A stretch of 64,000 nt of DNA from the NCBI GenBank assembly GCA_041675465.1, contig JBAYTU010000003.1, positions 25,758 through 89,757 of the forward strand. Reading direction: 5' to 3'. The stretch is from QYQL01 sp041675465. GTDB lineage: Bacteria; Verrucomicrobiota; Verrucomicrobiia; Chthoniobacterales; Terrimicrobiaceae. The notes under the pieces were generated by a model that had not been told where the DNA came from, ran no database searches, and saw only the letters and a list, made by a program, of their open reading frames with translations. Position numbers and translations under genes: made by a program. Positions 44,478 through 53,349 of the stretch are shown here, piece after piece (position 1 is the stretch's first letter; each line of letters starts with the position of its first letter).

Positions 44478-45287
44478 ATGCAGACAACCGCAAATCTCTG
44501 GGAGGTTCTCTGCAAGGATTTGGAGTCGCAGCGGAGCCAGGCATCCGGCGAGAAGCACCGCCTTGCAGCCCAAAAGTTCAAAGAGGCCGCCCAGCAGGTC
44601 TTCCGGAAAGGAAGCCCCCGGCTGAGCGACGCGCTCGAAATCGCCGGCGATGTCTGCCAGGCCGCCGGGTTCCTCCCCGATGCCGTGCAGGATTTCAAAG
44701 ATTCCCTGTCGCACAACCTCGAAAACGGAAACATCACGGCCGCCGCGCGCGTGGCGGCGAAACTGGCCCTGCTCTCGGAGCACCAGGGCGAAGAGGCTGC
44801 GGCGAGGCGCTACTACGGCCAGGCCATCGAGCTTTACGAAGCCGCCCACGACTATTCGCAACACTCCATGCTGGCCAGCAACCTGGCCGGCCTCGAAAAA
44901 CACGCGGGGAATTTTCCCGCGTGCGAACGGCACTACCTGCAGGCGCTGGATATGGCCGTGCGGCTGCACGGCGAGATCCACCCGTCTGTCGCCCTCGTCT
45001 GCAACAATCTCGCAGTCGCCTACACCGAGGCGGGCGACTGGGTGCGCGCCGAAAACCTTCACATGCGGGCGCTCGGGATCCGGGAACAGGTCTTCGGGGC
45101 CATGCACCCGGACGTGGCCCAGTCGCTGGCCAACCTGGCTGTGGTTTACCATTCCAGCTCGAATTTCGAAAAAGCCCGCAGCTATTACACGGCTGCGCTG
45201 AACACCTTCCTCGCCTTCAAGAAACCGGACGCGCCGGAAGTGCTGGCGATCAAGGCGAACCTCGAAAAACTCGGCCCCCACACCTGA
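44478..45287 (+). CDS. TPR-repeat protein (kinesin-light-chain type)
   Basis: 269 residues. At least four tandem 42-residue TPR units in residues 70-265, such as YGQAIELYEAAHDYSQHSML and AVAYTEAGDWVRAENLHMRA; the repeats carry the long intervening loops of kinesin light-chain TPRs. No signal peptide. Function is scaffolding. The ATG of rfaE2 is created by the last base of this gene's stop codon (TGATG at 45285), so the two are tightly coupled. A link to heptose synthesis is only by position. Confidence 0.8.
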   Translation: MQTTANLWEVLCKDLESQRSQASGEKHRLAAQKFKEAAQQVFRKGSPRLSDALEIAGDVCQAAGFLPDAVQDFKDSLSHNLENGNITAAARVAAKLALLSEHQGEEAAARRYYGQAIELYEAAHDYSQHSMLASNLAGLEKHAGNFPACERHYLQALDMAVRLHGEIHPSVALVCNNLAVAYTEAGDWVRAENLHMRALGIREQVFGAMHPDVAQSLANLAVVYHSSSNFEKARSYYTAALNTFLAFKKPDAPEVLAIKANLEKLGPHT

Positions 45288-45766
45288 TGGCACCACTGAT
45301 CCTGACACCCGCAGCGGCCCGCGCCGAACGTGACCGCCTCGTGAACGCGGGAAAAAGCCTCGTCTTCACGAACGGCTGTTTCGACATCCTTCACCGGGGA
45401 CACGCGGAATACCTCTCGTTCGCGCGCGCCCAGGGCGACGCGCTCTGCGTCGGCTTGAACAGCGATTCGTCCGTGCGCCGGAGCAAAGGGCCGACACGCC
45501 CGGTCAACCCGGAGGCAGACCGGGCCTACGTGGTCGGCTCGCTGCGCGCCGTGGATTTTTGCGTGATCTTCGACGAGGACGAACCGAAGGACCTCATCGC
45601 AAAAATCCTTCCCCAGGTCCTCGTCAAAGGCAAAGACTGGGCGCATTACGTGAGCGGGCGCGAGGTGGTCGAGGCGCATGGCGGGCGCGTCGTCCTCGCC
45701 GAAATGGTCCCCGGACGCTCCACCACCGGCACCATCGAGCGCGTCATCGCCGGCCACGCAAAGTAG
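45287..45766 (+). CDS. rfaE2: D-glycero-beta-D-manno-heptose 1-phosphate adenylyltransferase
   Basis: 159 residues, the RfaE domain II (HldE C-terminal half). SLVFTNGCFDILHRGHAEYL holds the HxGH nucleotidyl-transfer motif, and EMVPGRSTTGTIERVI the C-terminal signature with the SxT/S-T motif. It makes ADP-heptose for the lipopolysaccharide inner core. A separate kinase domain (RfaE1) is not in the window, so the two halves are split into different genes, as in several phyla. Confidence 0.92.
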   Translation: MAPLILTPAAARAERDRLVNAGKSLVFTNGCFDILHRGHAEYLSFARAQGDALCVGLNSDSSVRRSKGPTRPVNPEADRAYVVGSLRAVDFCVIFDEDEPKDLIAKILPQVLVKGKDWAHYVSGREVVEAHGGRVVLAEMVPGRSTTGTIERVIAGHAK

Positions 45767-45824
45767 GCCGTGGCATGGGCAAATCCTGCCCATGCGTAAC
45801 AATCCGGCATCAGGATGCCCGCAG

Positions 45825-47432
45825 CTACGCCGTCAGCGCGAAACGCTCGGAGCCGAGGAGGCCGGATTTTTCCAGGAAGTAATCGTAGCCGCCGGCGTAG
45901 CCGGTCACGGTGCCGGCGTTGATGTGGAGGATCCGTCCGGCCAGTTTTCGGATGAAATGGACATCGTGTGAGATGAAAACCAGCGTGCCCTCGTAGGCTT
46001 CGAGGGCGAGGACGAGGGACTCGACGGTGAGGATGTCCAGGTGGGTCGTCGGCTCGTCCATGAGCAGCAGGTTCGGCGGATCGACGAGAAACTTGATGAG
46101 GTTCAACCGGGTTTTCTCACCGCCGCTCAACACGCGGGTCTTTTTGTGGATGTCATCCTTCCGGAAAAGGAACGAGCCGAGCATGCTGCGGGCATCCTCC
46201 TCGCGGAGCGTGCCGTTGCTGGCGAGGACTTCCTCCATGACCGAGTTGTCGGGATCCAGCGTGGCCGAGCGGTGCTGGCTGAAATAGCCGATCTTGGAAT
46301 TGTGCCCGGCCTGACAGATGCCTTTTTGGATCGGGACCACGCCAGCCATGATTTTCAGCAGGGTGGACTTTCCGGCGCCGTTGGGTCCGACCAGTGCGGT
46401 CCGCTCTCCCCGCTCGATCAGGAGGTCCAAGCCCTTGTAAACCGGGTGATCCCCGTAGGACATGTGGACGCCCTGTAGGTTCATGGACTGCTGGCCGCCG
46501 CGGGGAGGCTGGGGGATCCGGAACCGGAACGGTTTTCTCGGCGGCTCCGGGCGCACGATTTTTTCCATCCGCTCGATCTGCTTGAGCTTGCTCTGGGCCT
46601 GGGCGGCCTTGGAGGAAACGGAGCGGAACCGGTCCGCGAATTCCTGGAGGGCGGTGATTTCCTTCTGCTGGTTTTTCCATGCGGCGAGCTGCTGGTCGTA
46701 GTTGGCCTCGCGCTGGCGGAGGGACTCGGAGAAGTTCCCGGTGTAGGAGACGATTTTCCGGTCCGTGATTTCGAAGACCTTTTCCACGAGGGCGTCCATG
46801 AATTCGAGATCGTGCGAGATGAGGAGCACGGCCCCGGAATACGTCTGGAGATACCGCTGGAGCCACAGGAGCGAAAGCAGGTCGAGATGGTTCGTCGGCT
46901 CGTCCAGCAGCAGCAGATCCGGCTCCATCACCAGAAGCCGCGCGAGATGGGCGCGCATGACCCAGCCTCCGCTCAGCTCCCTGGCCGGACGGTCGAACTC
47001 CTCCTCGCGGTAGCCGAGGCCCTTGAGCATTTTCCGTGCGCGGGCTTCCACATGGGGGTTGCAGAGCGCCTCGTGTTTGGCATGGGCTTCCAAATATTCC
47101 GCCCCCCCGACATCTCCGGCCTTCTCGAGCCGCGCGAGCGCGTCCTCCAGGGCCGGGATCTCGCCCGCTTTTCCTGTCGCGATGTCCAGGGCGGTTTCCT
47201 CGCCGACGCCCTCCCCCTCCTGCGGAAGATAGCCCAGCATCGTCCATTCATCCCGCTGGACCGTGCCCGCGTCGGGCTCGTCTCTTTTCAAAATCAGCGA
47301 AAAGAGGGTGGACTTCCCGGCGCCGTTCGGGCCGACCAGCGCGACCTTCTCCCCGTAGTTGACCTGAAGCGAGGCCTCCTCGAAGAGCACGCGGCCTCCA
47401 TGACTTTTCCTGAGATCCCGGATCGTCAGCAT
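45825..47432 (-). CDS. ABC-F family ATPase
   Basis: 535 residues with two ABC cassettes and no membrane segments. Walker A motifs VALVGPNGAGKSTLFSLILK (near 30) and TALVGPNGAGKSTLLKIMAG (near 345) and signatures ELSGGWVMRAHLARL and VLSGGEKTRLNLIKF. A basic linker (about 245-300) joins them. ABC-F proteins bind ribosomes and modulate translation (EttA, Uup, YheS types) or protect against antibiotics. The linker resembles YheS more than EttA, but this is not decisive. Confidence 0.93.
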   Translation of the reverse strand: MLTIRDLRKSHGGRVLFEEASLQVNYGEKVALVGPNGAGKSTLFSLILKRDEPDAGTVQRDEWTMLGYLPQEGEGVGEETALDIATGKAGEIPALEDALARLEKAGDVGGAEYLEAHAKHEALCNPHVEARARKMLKGLGYREEEFDRPARELSGGWVMRAHLARLLVMEPDLLLLDEPTNHLDLLSLLWLQRYLQTYSGAVLLISHDLEFMDALVEKVFEITDRKIVSYTGNFSESLRQREANYDQQLAAWKNQQKEITALQEFADRFRSVSSKAAQAQSKLKQIERMEKIVRPEPPRKPFRFRIPQPPRGGQQSMNLQGVHMSYGDHPVYKGLDLLIERGERTALVGPNGAGKSTLLKIMAGVVPIQKGICQAGHNSKIGYFSQHRSATLDPDNSVMEEVLASNGTLREEDARSMLGSFLFRKDDIHKKTRVLSGGEKTRLNLIKFLVDPPNLLLMDEPTTHLDILTVESLVLALEAYEGTLVFISHDVHFIRKLAGRILHINAGTVTGYAGGYDYFLEKSGLLGSERFALTA

Positions 47433-47450
47433 CAGGTCGGGCGGGCGGGT

Positions 47451-48224
47451 TCAGCGGACGATGCCACGCTGGGAATTCGCGATGAAAGCCAGCAGGTGGC
47501 CGCGGGCCTCCGAGGGCGCGATCTCCGCCGCGATCCGCTCGCAGGCTTGTTTGACGTTGAAGTTCGAGCGATAGAGGAGCCGGTAGCATTCCCGCAATGC
47601 GCGCACCTCTTCCGCAGAGAACCCCCGGCGTTCCAAGCCGACCTGGTTGACCCCGCGGATCTCCGCAGGATTGCCGTCGGCGATCATGTAGGGCGGCACG
47701 TCCTGCACGATTTTCGTGCAGCCGCCGATGATCGAGTGACGACCGATGCGGCAGAACTGGTGAACCCCGGAGAGCCCTCCGATCACGGCATGGTCCTCGA
47801 CCAGCACGTGCCCGGCAAGGGTCCCGTTGTTCGAAAAGATCACGTGGTCGCCCACGGTGCAGTCGTGCGCGATGTGCGAATAAGCGAGGAAGTTGCCGTG
47901 GTTGCCGACCGAGGTTTTCGTGTCCGGGAGCGTCCCCCGGTTCACGGTGCAGAACTCGCGGAACGAGTTTCCGGACCCGATTTCCAGATAGGTCGGCTCG
48001 CCGGCATACTTCAGATCCTGCGACCGTTGGCCGATCGAAACATGCGGGTAAAACGTGTTGCCCGCGCCGATTTTTGTGGGGCCCGCGACCGTCACGTGCC
48101 CGAGGAGCCTGCAATCCGGGCCGATCTCCACGCCCGGCCCGACATGGCAGAACGGCCCGATCTCGGTTCCGTCGCCGACCGAGGCGGCGGAATCCACAAC
48201 CGAGCTGGGGTGGATCGCCGTCAT
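47451..48224 (-). CDS. lpxA: UDP-N-acetylglucosamine acyltransferase LpxA
   Basis: 257 residues, the usual length. The first 180 are left-handed beta-helix repeats (IHPSSVVDSAASVGDGTEIG, then ISHIAHDCTVGDHVIFSNNG-like turns with the catalytic His in AHDC). QFCRIGRHSIIGGCTKIVQD and the C-terminal helical domain follow. It starts lipid A synthesis by attaching a hydroxyacyl chain. Its ATG overlaps the lpxC-fabZ stop by 4 bp. Confidence 0.96.
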   Translation of the reverse strand: MTAIHPSSVVDSAASVGDGTEIGPFCHVGPGVEIGPDCRLLGHVTVAGPTKIGAGNTFYPHVSIGQRSQDLKYAGEPTYLEIGSGNSFREFCTVNRGTLPDTKTSVGNHGNFLAYSHIAHDCTVGDHVIFSNNGTLAGHVLVEDHAVIGGLSGVHQFCRIGRHSIIGGCTKIVQDVPPYMIADGNPAEIRGVNQVGLERRGFSAEEVRALRECYRLLYRSNFNVKQACERIAAEIAPSEARGHLLAFIANSQRGIVR

Positions 48225-49522
48225 TTGTCCACCAAACCGAAAAGAAGTTCGCCCTCCGAAACGACCTCCCCGTTCACCAGGCAGCGGCAGGCGGCTTTGC
48301 CGAGGCGCTTTTTTGCGCTGGTCAACTCACATTCGATGAAAAGCGTGTCTCCCGGCATCACCGGCTTGCGGAACTTCACCGCATCGGCGCTCATGAAGTA
48401 TCCGATTTTCCCGGAATTCTCGGTCTTGCGCATCATGACGATGCTGGCCACCTGCGCCATCGCTTCGAGCTGGAGCACCCCCGGCATCACCGGATGCCCG
48501 GGAAAATGCCCCTGAAAATATGGCTCGTTGATCGAGACGGCCTTGACACCGACGGCTTTCGTGTCCCCCTGGAATTCGATGATGCGGTCCACCATCAGGA
48601 AGGGAAACCGGTGCGGCAGAGTGCGCATGACTTCATTGATGTCCAGGGCCCCGGTGGTGGCGGCGACGGGTCTCGGTGCCGCTGCGGCGATTTCCGCATG
48701 GCGCGCGGCAAGCCGTCTCGCCGCCTCGGTGTTGATTCCATGCCCCGGCTTCACGGCAACCACATGGCCGCGAATCCGCCGCCCGGCGAGCGCGAGATCG
48801 CCGACGATATCCAGGATTTTGTGGCGGACAAACTCGTCGGAAAACCGGAGTGGTTCCTTGCTGAGGACGCTTTCCCCGCGCGCGACGATCGCGTTTTCCA
48901 GGCTGCCGCCCTTGATCAGGCCCTTGTCCATGAGCGGCTTGACATCCTCGTAGAACACGAACGTGCGGGCTGGCGCGATCTCCTTCCCGTAGAATTCCGG
49001 GGTGATCTCCGCGGAGAGGAACTGGGTGAACCGGCCCTGCGGACCGACCTGGGTGCAGGAGATCCGGAATTTGGGATCGGGCAGGATCACGAACACCGAC
49101 TCTCCGGATTCAATGGTGAGCGGCTCGCGGATTTCGAGATAGCTGCGCGGGGCGTCCTGCTCGACCGTGCCGGCTTGGAGAATCATCTCCACGTAGGCCG
49201 AGGCGCTGCCGTCGCCGATCGGCGGCTCGTTGGCATTCATCTGGATGAGGGCGTTGTCCACGCCCATCCCGGTCAGGGAGGAAAGCACGTGCTCGACCGT
49301 GTGGATTTTCACCATCCCCTGGACGAGCGTCGTGGCGCGCTCGACGGTCTTGACATGGGCGGCAACGGCCTCGACGACCGGCTCGTCCGGCAGGTCCACG
49401 CGCTGGAATTTGAACCCGTGCCCGGCGGGGGCGGGAAGGATGGTGATGGTGACGTCCTCGCCGGTGTGAAGGGCGCTGCCGGCCAGGGTTGCGGGGGCTG
49501 CTAGGGTGCGTTGTTTGTCCAC
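48221..49522 (-). CDS. lpxC-fabZ: LpxC-FabZ fusion: UDP-3-O-acyl-GlcNAc deacetylase and hydroxyacyl-ACP dehydratase
   Basis: 433 residues in one frame. The first 290 are LpxC: IHTVEHVLSSLTGMGVDNAL (zinc His), FVRHKILDIVGDLALAGRRI (zinc and catalytic), and VKPGHGIN. The last 130 are FabZ: HRFPFLMVDRIIEF and YFQGHFPGHPVMPGVLQLEA with the catalytic His and Glu in the dehydratase dyad. The GTG start at 49522 is inferred because no better ATG opens the conserved part. The fusion is known in Bacteroidota and Verrucomicrobiota. It lies immediately upstream of lpxA. Confidence 0.93.
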   Translation of the reverse strand: MDKQRTLAAPATLAGSALHTGEDVTITILPAPAGHGFKFQRVDLPDEPVVEAVAAHVKTVERATTLVQGMVKIHTVEHVLSSLTGMGVDNALIQMNANEPPIGDGSASAYVEMILQAGTVEQDAPRSYLEIREPLTIESGESVFVILPDPKFRISCTQVGPQGRFTQFLSAEITPEFYGKEIAPARTFVFYEDVKPLMDKGLIKGGSLENAIVARGESVLSKEPLRFSDEFVRHKILDIVGDLALAGRRIRGHVVAVKPGHGINTEAARRLAARHAEIAAAAPRPVAATTGALDINEVMRTLPHRFPFLMVDRIIEFQGDTKAVGVKAVSINEPYFQGHFPGHPVMPGVLQLEAMAQVASIVMMRKTENSGKIGYFMSADAVKFRKPVMPGDTLFIECELTSAKKRLGKAACRCLVNGEVVSEGELLFGLVDK

Positions 49523-49547
49523 TTGTCTTTGTCTTGATATGAAAAGG

Positions 49548-49760
49548 CTATCCCTGCGCGCCGGAGCGGAGGAGGATGTCCACGTATTTCTGGTTGCCAT
49601 AAAGACAATGGCCGGCCTCGCCGGTCTCGACAATCCTGCTCCCCCCGGGATAGGTGACCGCATCGGTCAGCTTCAAAAGGGCGGCGAGCTCGTCCCCGCC
49701 AAGGTCCGCGAAGATGCGGAACTTCTGCAACCGGGGGTCATCGGGCGTGGGCGTGGTCAT
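49548..49760 (-). CDS. Short cyclic-nucleotide-binding-domain-like fragment
   Basis: 70 residues. LQKFRIFADLGGDELAALLK and TYPGGSRIVETGEAGHCLY match the opening helices and first strands of CRP/cNMP-binding domains, but these run to about 115 residues and the phosphate-binding cassette is missing here. The frame ends 30 residues after GHCLY with an unrelated tail. It overlaps the ABC ATPase gene end by 23 bp. It is either a decayed regulator or a minimal protein; I favour a truncated remnant. Confidence 0.45.
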   Translation of the reverse strand: MTTPTPDDPRLQKFRIFADLGGDELAALLKLTDAVTYPGGSRIVETGEAGHCLYGNQKYVDILLRSGAQG

Positions 49761-50430
49761 TGCGGTGAGTGAGAATTTTTCCGTCGAGCATCTGAATCCG
49801 GATCGGTGCCATCGCGGCAACCGGCTCGCTGTGCGTCACAATAACCAGCACGGCAATTTTTTGGGAAGCAATCTTTGAGAGGGTTTCGCAGACGTTCGCG
49901 GCATTTGAGGAATCCAGGTTGCCGGTGGGCTCGTCCGCGAGCACGAGCCTGGGCCCGCCGGCCAGGGCTCTGGCGATCGCTGTCCGCTGCATTTCCCCCC
50001 CGCTCAGCTGGTGGGGAAAATGGTGCGACCGTGCGGCGAGCCCGACGAGATCGAGCATTTCGGCGACGCGGAGGGCGGCCTTTCCGTGCGGGTCGCCCCG
50101 GAGGAGAAGCGGCAGCTCCACGTTCTCGCGGACCGTCATGGCGGGGAGGAGGTTGAAAAACTGGAAGACGATCCCCAGCGTGTGTCGGCGATAAGCGGTG
50201 AGGGTCTTTTCATCCGCCCGGTGAAGCGGCACCCCGTCCACGAGGATCTCTCCGGATGTCGGGCGGTCCAGGCCGCCCAGCAGGTTCAGGAGCGTGCTTT
50301 TTCCGCAGCCGCTCGGGCCGGAGATCGTCACGAACGCTCCGGCGGAGATGTCGATCGAGACGGCATCCAGCGCGCGGACGATCCCGTTTCCCGACGAATA
50401 CGTTCGCGTGACATCCCGCAAATGAATCAT
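49738..50430 (-). CDS. ABC transporter ATPase (LolD/MacB type)
   Basis: 230 residues. FVTISGPSGCGKSTLLNLLG is Walker A, HHFPHQLSGGEMQRTAIARA the signature, and RLVLADEPTGNLDSSNAANV Walker B. The sequence is of the LolD/FtsE/MacB group that works on the lipoprotein-export or macrolide permease type. No cognate permease is adjacent. ATGs at 50430 and 50445 are close; the first is taken. Its start overlaps the divergent pseudouridine synthase. Confidence 0.9.
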   Translation of the reverse strand: MIHLRDVTRTYSSGNGIVRALDAVSIDISAGAFVTISGPSGCGKSTLLNLLGGLDRPTSGEILVDGVPLHRADEKTLTAYRRHTLGIVFQFFNLLPAMTVRENVELPLLLRGDPHGKAALRVAEMLDLVGLAARSHHFPHQLSGGEMQRTAIARALAGGPRLVLADEPTGNLDSSNAANVCETLSKIASQKIAVLVIVTHSEPVAAMAPIRIQMLDGKILTHRNDHAHAR

Positions 50431-51216
50431 AGTGCGCACCACCATTGCCGCGATGTGAACCCTGTTCAAGAAGACTTCCAGATCCTCGGGGAAACTCCGG
50501 ACCTTCTCGCCGTGAACAAACCGGCCGGGATGCTGGTGCATCCCACCAAGCCGGCCGGGCCCCGGACGCTCTGGGACGGGCTCCGGGAGTTGCTGGGCTA
50601 CGAGATCGCGAATGGGGGCCAGGTCTCGCTCATCAACCGCCTCGACCGGGAAACCAGCGGTGTCGTCCTCGTGGCCAAATCCTCCCGCGCGGCCCGCGCC
50701 GCCGCCATGTCCATGCAGGAGGGAAAAATCAAAAAGTCCTACCTCGCGATCGTCCGGGGTTGGCCGGAAGACGAGTTCGAGGTCGAGGAGCCGATCATCC
50801 GCCTCGGCGAGGTCGCCCCCTCTCCCATCCACCTCCTGCGCGCCGTGCATCCGTCCGGGGCCGCCGCGCACACGCGCTTCCGGGTCCTGTCGCGCATCAG
50901 TCGCCGCGAAGGCCGGTTCGCGCTTGTCTCCGCCGAACCGCTCACCGGGCGCACCCACCAGATCCGCGTCCACCTTTCGCACGTCGGCCATCCGGTCGTG
51001 GGCGACAAAATTTACGGCCCCTCGCCGGACTGCTACCTGGAGTTCATCCGCACCGGCTGGACCCCCGCCCTCGCGGGGTGCCTTCTCCTCCCGCGCCACG
51101 CCCTCCACTCGGCGGAATTGGTTCTGGAATGGGACGGGGTGCCCCTGACCTGGACCTCCGGACTGCCGGAAGACATGCGCGAGTGGGTCGGCGCGGCGAC
51201 GGGCGGCCCGGTCTGA
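50422..51216 (+). CDS. RluA/RluD-family pseudouridine synthase
   Basis: 264 residues from ATG 50422 (a GTG at 50455 is also possible). LLAVNKPAGMLVHPTKPAGP and INRLDRETSGVVLVAKSS carry the catalytic Asp, and LTGRTHQIRVHLSHVGHPVV is the conserved RTHQIR motif. It isomerises uridines in 23S rRNA or tRNA. There is no N-terminal S4 domain, so it is of the RluA/RluC-like short type. The 5' end overlaps the ABC ATPase start on the other strand. Confidence 0.9.
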   Translation: MNHSAHHHCRDVNPVQEDFQILGETPDLLAVNKPAGMLVHPTKPAGPRTLWDGLRELLGYEIANGGQVSLINRLDRETSGVVLVAKSSRAARAAAMSMQEGKIKKSYLAIVRGWPEDEFEVEEPIIRLGEVAPSPIHLLRAVHPSGAAAHTRFRVLSRISRREGRFALVSAEPLTGRTHQIRVHLSHVGHPVVGDKIYGPSPDCYLEFIRTGWTPALAGCLLLPRHALHSAELVLEWDGVPLTWTSGLPEDMREWVGAATGGPV

Positions 51217-51292
51217 ACCCCGCCGGAGAGACAGTCTTCAGGGAGAGTTCGACCGGGATCCGACGGTCCCCCACGCAGAGTCGGCGGACCGG

Positions 51293-53302
51293 TCAGAACG
51301 GCGTGCCGTCGGGCGCGGGTGACGGGGGGCCGACCTCCCATGTTTCCATGAGGTTTTCGGGGAGTTCGGAGAGGAAACGGGACGGGCGCTGGAAGTTGTC
51401 GCCGTAGCCGGCGTTGAGGCGGAGCTCCGGATACGTGAGGTAGAGCTCGTCCTTGCATCTTGTGACGCCGACGTAAAAAAGCCGGCGTTCTTCCTCGATC
51501 GAGTCCGGGGTCTCGAGGCTGCGCGCGCTCGGGAACATCCCGTCGGCGAGCCAGATCAGGAAGACGACCTTCCATTCGAGCCCCTTCGCCTGGTGCAGGG
51601 TGGAGAGCGTGATTTTTTCGGAGTCCGAATCCCCGGCGAAGGCGTCGGAGGTTTCGACGCCGCCAAGCAGGGCGAGCTGGGAAAGAAATTCCTCGGTGGA
51701 CTCGAACTGCCCGGCGAACCCCATGAGCGTGGTCAGGTCGTCCTTCCGCGCGTCGTAGTTCGCGAACTTCGTTTTCATGTAGTCGTCGTAGAGGGCGAAC
51801 AGGACGGCCTCCATCATCGCGGCCGGCTTCAGCGGGCCCGAGGCCGGGACCAAGTCGGAAAGCGTGTGGACGAATTGCGTCCAGGTCTTCGCGCACTTGG
51901 CGGGGACTTTGAATCCCTGCAGGCGCCGGAAGTCGGTGCCGCCCCCGAGGGCCGACGCGGCCTGGCTCCAGAGGGACTCGGCGGTTTTGTTGCCGATGCC
52001 GGGAAGCATCCGGGCCATGCGCTTGAAGGCGACCTCGTCGCGCGGGTTCATGGCGAATTTCAGGAACGCCGCGACATCCTTGATGTGGGCCTGCTCGAAA
52101 AACCGGAGCCCGCTGGTGATCGAGAACGGGATGCCCCGCCTCGTGAACTCCAACTGCACGTCCATCGAGTGGTAGTGCGCGCGGTAGAGGACGGCCATTT
52201 CGCGAAGTTCGATCCCCTCGTCCCGCAGCTCGAGCACGCGCTGGGCCACGAACGCCGCCTGCTGGATGTTGGTGTCGAGGCAGACGAGGGCCGGACGCAC
52301 CGGGTGCGATGTCCGGACGGCCCCGAGGGTTTTCGGCACCTGCCGCCCGTTCCCCAGGATCGCCGCATTCGCGAGGTTCAGGACCTCGGGCACGCTGCGG
52401 TAGTTGGTCTCGATTTTGAAGACTTGGGCACCGGGATAGCGCTTGGGAAAATCGAGGATGTTTTCGATGTTCGCGCCCCGCCACGAGTAGATGCTCTGGG
52501 CGTCGTCGCCGACGACCATGATGTTCCCGTGCTTGCGGGCGAGGTGGTCGACGAGGTCGGCCTGGATCTTGTTCGTGTCCTGGTATTCGTCCACGAGGAT
52601 GTGCCGGAACTGGTTTTGATACTCGGCCGCGATGTCCCCGCTCGTGAGAAAAAGTTCGAGCGTCTTGCAGAGGAGGTCGTCGAAATCCATCGAGTTCGAT
52701 TCCTTTTTTCTCGCCTCGTAGAGGTTCTGGACGCGCTCGATCTCCATTTCGAGGGGGATGAAGTAGCGGTATTTCTCGCCGAGAACCCTGCGCACAGGGA
52801 AGCCGGTGTTGATCGAGTAGCTGTGGATGTCGGCGAGGACTTCCGCCTTGGGAAACCGGCGTTCGGTCGATGCGAGCCCTTCGCGCGCCAGGACGCTCGC
52901 AATCATGTCCTCCTGGTCCTCGCGGTCCATGATCGTGAAGCCCTGCCGGAAGCCGACGCGCTCCGCATGGCGGCGGAGGATGCGGTTGCCGATCGAGTGG
53001 AATGTCCCCCCCCAGACCCCCTCGGCCGTGCCGGGAACGAGCGCGCGGACCCGCTCCAGCATCTCCCGCGCGGCCTTGTTGGTGAATGTCAGCAGCAGGA
53101 TCGAGCGGGCGGGAACCCCCTGCGCCAGCAGCCAGGCCACACGGTAGGTGAGTGCCCGGGTTTTGCCGCTCCCCGCGCCGGCGATGACCAGCGCGGGACC
53201 GGGCGGAGAAGTCACCGCCGCATGTTGCTGCCCGTTCAGCTCCGCCGCAAAATCGATTGGAGGGCCGCTGTGGGGAGCGTCGAGCGTGTAGGATCTGGAC
53301 AC
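51293..53302 (-). CDS. UvrD/PcrA/Rep-type superfamily 1 DNA helicase
   Basis: 669 residues from a GTG at 53302 (VSRSYTLDAPHSG). Motif I IAGAGSGKTRALTYRVAWLL is at about 40; motif II HILVDEYQDTNKIQADLVDH, motif III VVGDDAQSIYSWRGANIENI, motif IV IETNYRSVPEVLNLANAAIL, and late motif TLHQAKGLEWKVVFL follow in order. It unwinds DNA 3' to 5' and acts in repair and replication restart. The C-terminal domain is complete. The frame is open further upstream, but the longer N-terminus has no similarity to helicases. Confidence 0.92.
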   Translation of the reverse strand: MSRSYTLDAPHSGPPIDFAAELNGQQHAAVTSPPGPALVIAGAGSGKTRALTYRVAWLLAQGVPARSILLLTFTNKAAREMLERVRALVPGTAEGVWGGTFHSIGNRILRRHAERVGFRQGFTIMDREDQEDMIASVLAREGLASTERRFPKAEVLADIHSYSINTGFPVRRVLGEKYRYFIPLEMEIERVQNLYEARKKESNSMDFDDLLCKTLELFLTSGDIAAEYQNQFRHILVDEYQDTNKIQADLVDHLARKHGNIMVVGDDAQSIYSWRGANIENILDFPKRYPGAQVFKIETNYRSVPEVLNLANAAILGNGRQVPKTLGAVRTSHPVRPALVCLDTNIQQAAFVAQRVLELRDEGIELREMAVLYRAHYHSMDVQLEFTRRGIPFSITSGLRFFEQAHIKDVAAFLKFAMNPRDEVAFKRMARMLPGIGNKTAESLWSQAASALGGGTDFRRLQGFKVPAKCAKTWTQFVHTLSDLVPASGPLKPAAMMEAVLFALYDDYMKTKFANYDARKDDLTTLMGFAGQFESTEEFLSQLALLGGVETSDAFAGDSDSEKITLSTLHQAKGLEWKVVFLIWLADGMFPSARSLETPDSIEEERRLFYVGVTRCKDELYLTYPELRLNAGYGDNFQRPSRFLSELPENLMETWEVGPPSPAPDGTPF

Positions 53303-53349
53303 CGTTTGACGAGCGTTTGCCGAAGTGGAACAGCCTTTCCGGGCCCCGC

